A DNA stretch of 7,957 bases from DATGLE01 sp035294325 (lineage in GTDB: Bacteria; Chloroflexota; Ktedonobacteria; Ktedonobacterales; Ktedonobacteraceae). Positions 6,598 to 7,957 of the stretch are shown piece by piece. The stretch lies in NCBI GenBank assembly GCA_035294325.1, contig DATGLE010000233.1, forward strand, positions 1-7,957, given 5' to 3'. The position numbers and the translations under genes are program-made. Each line of letters begins with the position of its first letter. Position 1 is the first letter of the stretch. The notes beneath the pieces were generated by a model, which did not search any database, was not told the DNA's origin, and worked only from the letters and a program-made list of their open reading frames with translations.

Positions 6598-6698
6598 CTC
6601 GCGCCTGCGGCGCCCGGCTTATATATGATGGAATGTGAGACAGGCGCGCAGCGCCTGTCCCATATTCCATCATATATCTATTGCGCGGCGGAGCCGCG
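6598..6698 (-). repeat. Modular hairpin element, copy 2 (opposite orientation)
   Basis: Three hairpins, each with a 3-nt loop, follow one another: GCGCC-TGC-GGCGC (6601-6613); a 27-bp stem (arms 6621-6647 and 6651-6677, one A-C mismatch and one G-T wobble, loop GCA); and CGCGGC-GGA-GCCGCG (6684-6698). Read on the minus strand, the order matches copy 1 at 1406-1484. The 16-mer GCGCCGCAGGCGCGAG is exact and the ten bases before it match at seven positions. CCGCCGCGCAAT before the long stem is also shared. The two long stems are only partly alike in sequence, so structure seems more conserved than bases. Confidence 0.8.
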
Positions 6699-6762
6699 TG
6701 GGTGCCAGATCAGAGGGAGCGGGACCACTGAGGTCCAGGCACACTCTGAGAGAGAAATAGTC

Positions 6763-6768
6763 TACAAT
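6763..6768 (+). promoter_or_regulatory. Candidate -10 box of the phosphoesterase operon
   Basis: TACAAT matches the sigma-70 -10 consensus at five of six positions and would place the transcript start near 6775. I see no good -35 box. If real, an ATG at 6777 would be leaderless, whereas the ATG at 6813 would have a leader containing AGGAGG (6793-6798). Confidence 0.3.
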
Positions 6769-6812
6769 ATAGGGACATGGAGAAAGACTTTCAGGAGGTT
6801 CGAACAGGACGC

Positions 6813-7778
6813 ATGGATTATACACAGCCTTTGCACGCGGACAGCCTGCTCTATTTCTGGGGCATCGGCGACCTGCACTTTCGCGATCAGAAGCGCTGGC
6901 AGGAATTGCACACGCCGCGTATGCAGTGCACGTTTGACGATCTGAAAAGCGTGTGGCAGGAGGAGGGGAAGCCCGCGTTCTGTGTCTCGCCGGGCGATCT
7001 CGTGGAGGCGGGCACGGTGAGCAATTACGCGCTGGTAAAAAGAGAGCTAGCCGCCTATCTCGACGATATCCCCTTCTATCCGGGCATCGGCAATCACGAA
7101 TACCATCCCGAGGATCCGAGCGATGCGCTGCATACACGCGAGGAGTTCGCCGCTGCCTGGAATATGCCTCCGCGTTATGCCTGGATAGCGGGTAGATCGG
7201 ACGAAATTGTTTGCATCATGCTCGATTATCCCGATGCATTCCTGCCGGGGACACGTCAGGAGGAATACCACGTCGTTTACTCACAGGATACGCTGAATTT
7301 TCTTGCTGCAACGCTGGAGGAGCATCGTGAGCGCATCGCCGTGATCTTCGCACACTGCCCGCTGCACGCGACGGTGCTGGACCGTGATCCAGAGCGCAAT
7401 CTCGATTATGATTCGCTGGAAACCTTTTTCTTCGCCGAAAATTCGTCCGAGATCCGCGCTATTCTCGCCAGGCATCACAATGGCGCGCTCTTCTTCAGTG
7501 GTCACACACATTCCGGTTGGGGTGCGCCGCAGCTTGTCTTTACCGAAAGGCTCGGCGGCTATCCTGTGACGCACATCAACCTGTCGTCGCCCTGGTACAC
7601 CGGGCGGCGTACCGGAGCGCGCTGGAACGAGGATCACACACAGTTGAACTACATTCCTGATTCGCCCGATCTCCAGGTAACGTTCTCCATAGATATCTCT
7701 ACTGAGAACGCTATTATTCGTGCCAGAAGTCATCGCGAGCGGCGCTGGCTGGCTCGCTGGGAAGTTCCTCTGCGCTAA
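6813..7778 (+). CDS. Calcineurin-like metallophosphoesterase
   Basis: A 321-residue, probably cytosolic two-metal phosphoesterase; the substrate cannot be told. All the family's metal-binding blocks are present in order: GDLH (Asp20, His22), SPGDLVE (Asp62), GNHE (Asn94, His95), FAHCPLH (first His, 181) and GHTH (His231, His233). There is no signal peptide or membrane segment. Start choice is uncertain. This ATG is preferred because AGGAGG (6793-6798, 14 nt away) and AGGA (6806-6809, 3 nt away) precede it, while an in-frame ATG at 6777 would add 12 residues and has no usable ribosome binding site. The conserved domain starts after both. The next gene begins 12 nt downstream, so the two are probably co-transcribed. 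Confidence 0.85.
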   Translation: MDYTQPLHADSLLYFWGIGDLHFRDQKRWQELHTPRMQCTFDDLKSVWQEEGKPAFCVSPGDLVEAGTVSNYALVKRELAAYLDDIPFYPGIGNHEYHPEDPSDALHTREEFAAAWNMPPRYAWIAGRSDEIVCIMLDYPDAFLPGTRQEEYHVVYSQDTLNFLAATLEEHRERIAVIFAHCPLHATVLDRDPERNLDYDSLETFFFAENSSEIRAILARHHNGALFFSGHTHSGWGAPQLVFTERLGGYPVTHINLSSPWYTGRRTGARWNEDHTQLNYIPDSPDLQVTFSIDISTENAIIRARSHRERRWLARWEVPLR

Positions 7779-7790
7779 AGGACCCTCATT

Positions 7791-7957
7791 ATGATCGTTT
7801 TGCTGGCAACCATACCCCTGATCGTTGCTATCATCATGCTGGCCGTGCTGCAACGCAGCGGCCTGCAATCGGGGCTGGCGACTGTCGCGGCGGCGATTGC
7901 GCTTGTGCTGCTCGTTCCATCCTTTCGCCTGGGGCCGCTGAGCATCGGTCAGGCGCT
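7791..7957 (+). CDS. Membrane transporter N-terminus, probably L-lactate permease family (partial)
   Basis: The first 55 codons of a gene cut by the right edge. The start ATG has AAAGGA (7777-7782) 8 nt upstream, overlapping the phosphoesterase stop. The protein opens with a hydrophobic segment at about residues 2-20 (MIVLLATIPLIVAIIMLAVL), a short polar link containing QRSG, and a second hydrophobic segment at about 28-44. This pattern, an early Pro in the first helix and an Ala-rich second helix, resembles the start of lactate/glycolate permeases of the LctP type, but the diagnostic regions lie beyond the window. Integral membrane protein is near certain; the family is a tentative reading. 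Confidence 0.5.
   Translation, partial: MIVLLATIPLIVAIIMLAVLQRSGLQSGLATVAAAIALVLLVPSFRLGPLSIGQA

Larger units (their letters stand above)
5998..6812. other. Divergent intergenic region between glnA and the phosphoesterase gene
   Basis: Some 815 bases with no credible gene. From left to right it holds the glnA leader (5998-6059), two GC hairpins (6060-6124), a MITE-like element (6219-6423), a more AT-rich stretch (6424-6597) in which I see only weak imperfect inverted repeats such as ATGACGCAATC at 6500 against GATTTGCGTCAT at 6580, the second modular hairpin element (6598-6698), and the promoter and leader of the phosphoesterase gene. I could not identify a convincing -35/-10 pair for glnA on the minus strand. 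Confidence 0.75.

Overview
The window is GC-rich bacterial chromosomal DNA with well-spaced genes and long intergenic tracts full of inverted repeats. The gene types point to a soil-type, spore-forming or filamentous member of Chloroflexota such as Ktedonobacteria: a sedolisin acid peptidase, a GT-B glycosyltransferase paired with a family GH57 glycoside hydrolase, an alpha-type glutamine synthetase, and a calcineurin-like phosphoesterase followed by a probable lactate-permease-like transporter. That lineage is inferred from gene content and spacer style. No marker gene is present to prove it.

Layout, left to right. (1) Bases 3-1202, plus strand: the C-terminal part of a sedolisin (S53), cut by the left edge. 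(2) 1203-1709: a non-coding tract with a 73-bp tandem repeat, a 25-bp perfect hairpin with a satellite hairpin, and a likely extended -10 promoter for the next operon. (3) 1710-4539, plus: a two-gene operon, GT-B glycosyltransferase then GH57 hydrolase, 13 nt apart. (4) 4535-4601: a 31-bp perfect inverted repeat that contains the stop codons of both converging genes and looks like a shared bidirectional terminator. (5) 4600-5997, minus: glutamine synthetase type I-alpha. (6) 5998-6812: an 815-bp divergent intergenic region with GC hairpins, a 205-bp MITE-like element with 35-bp terminal inverted repeats, and a second copy, in opposite orientation, of the modular hairpin element from region 2. 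(7) 6813-7778, plus: metallophosphoesterase. (8) 7791 to the right edge, plus: N-terminus of a membrane transporter, probably of the L-lactate permease family, in an operon with the phosphoesterase.

How the genes may work together: the GT-B enzyme and the GH57 enzyme are both predicted to be cytosolic and alpha-glucan related, so together they may build and trim or branch an alpha-glucan. Glutamine synthetase assimilates ammonium and appears to be an independent transcription unit. The sedolisin would supply peptides or amino acids from outside the cell. I see no defence system, CRISPR array, phage module or biosynthetic cluster. The most unusual content is in the repeats: the two related tripartite hairpin elements, the candidate MITE, and the stop-codon-spanning terminator.
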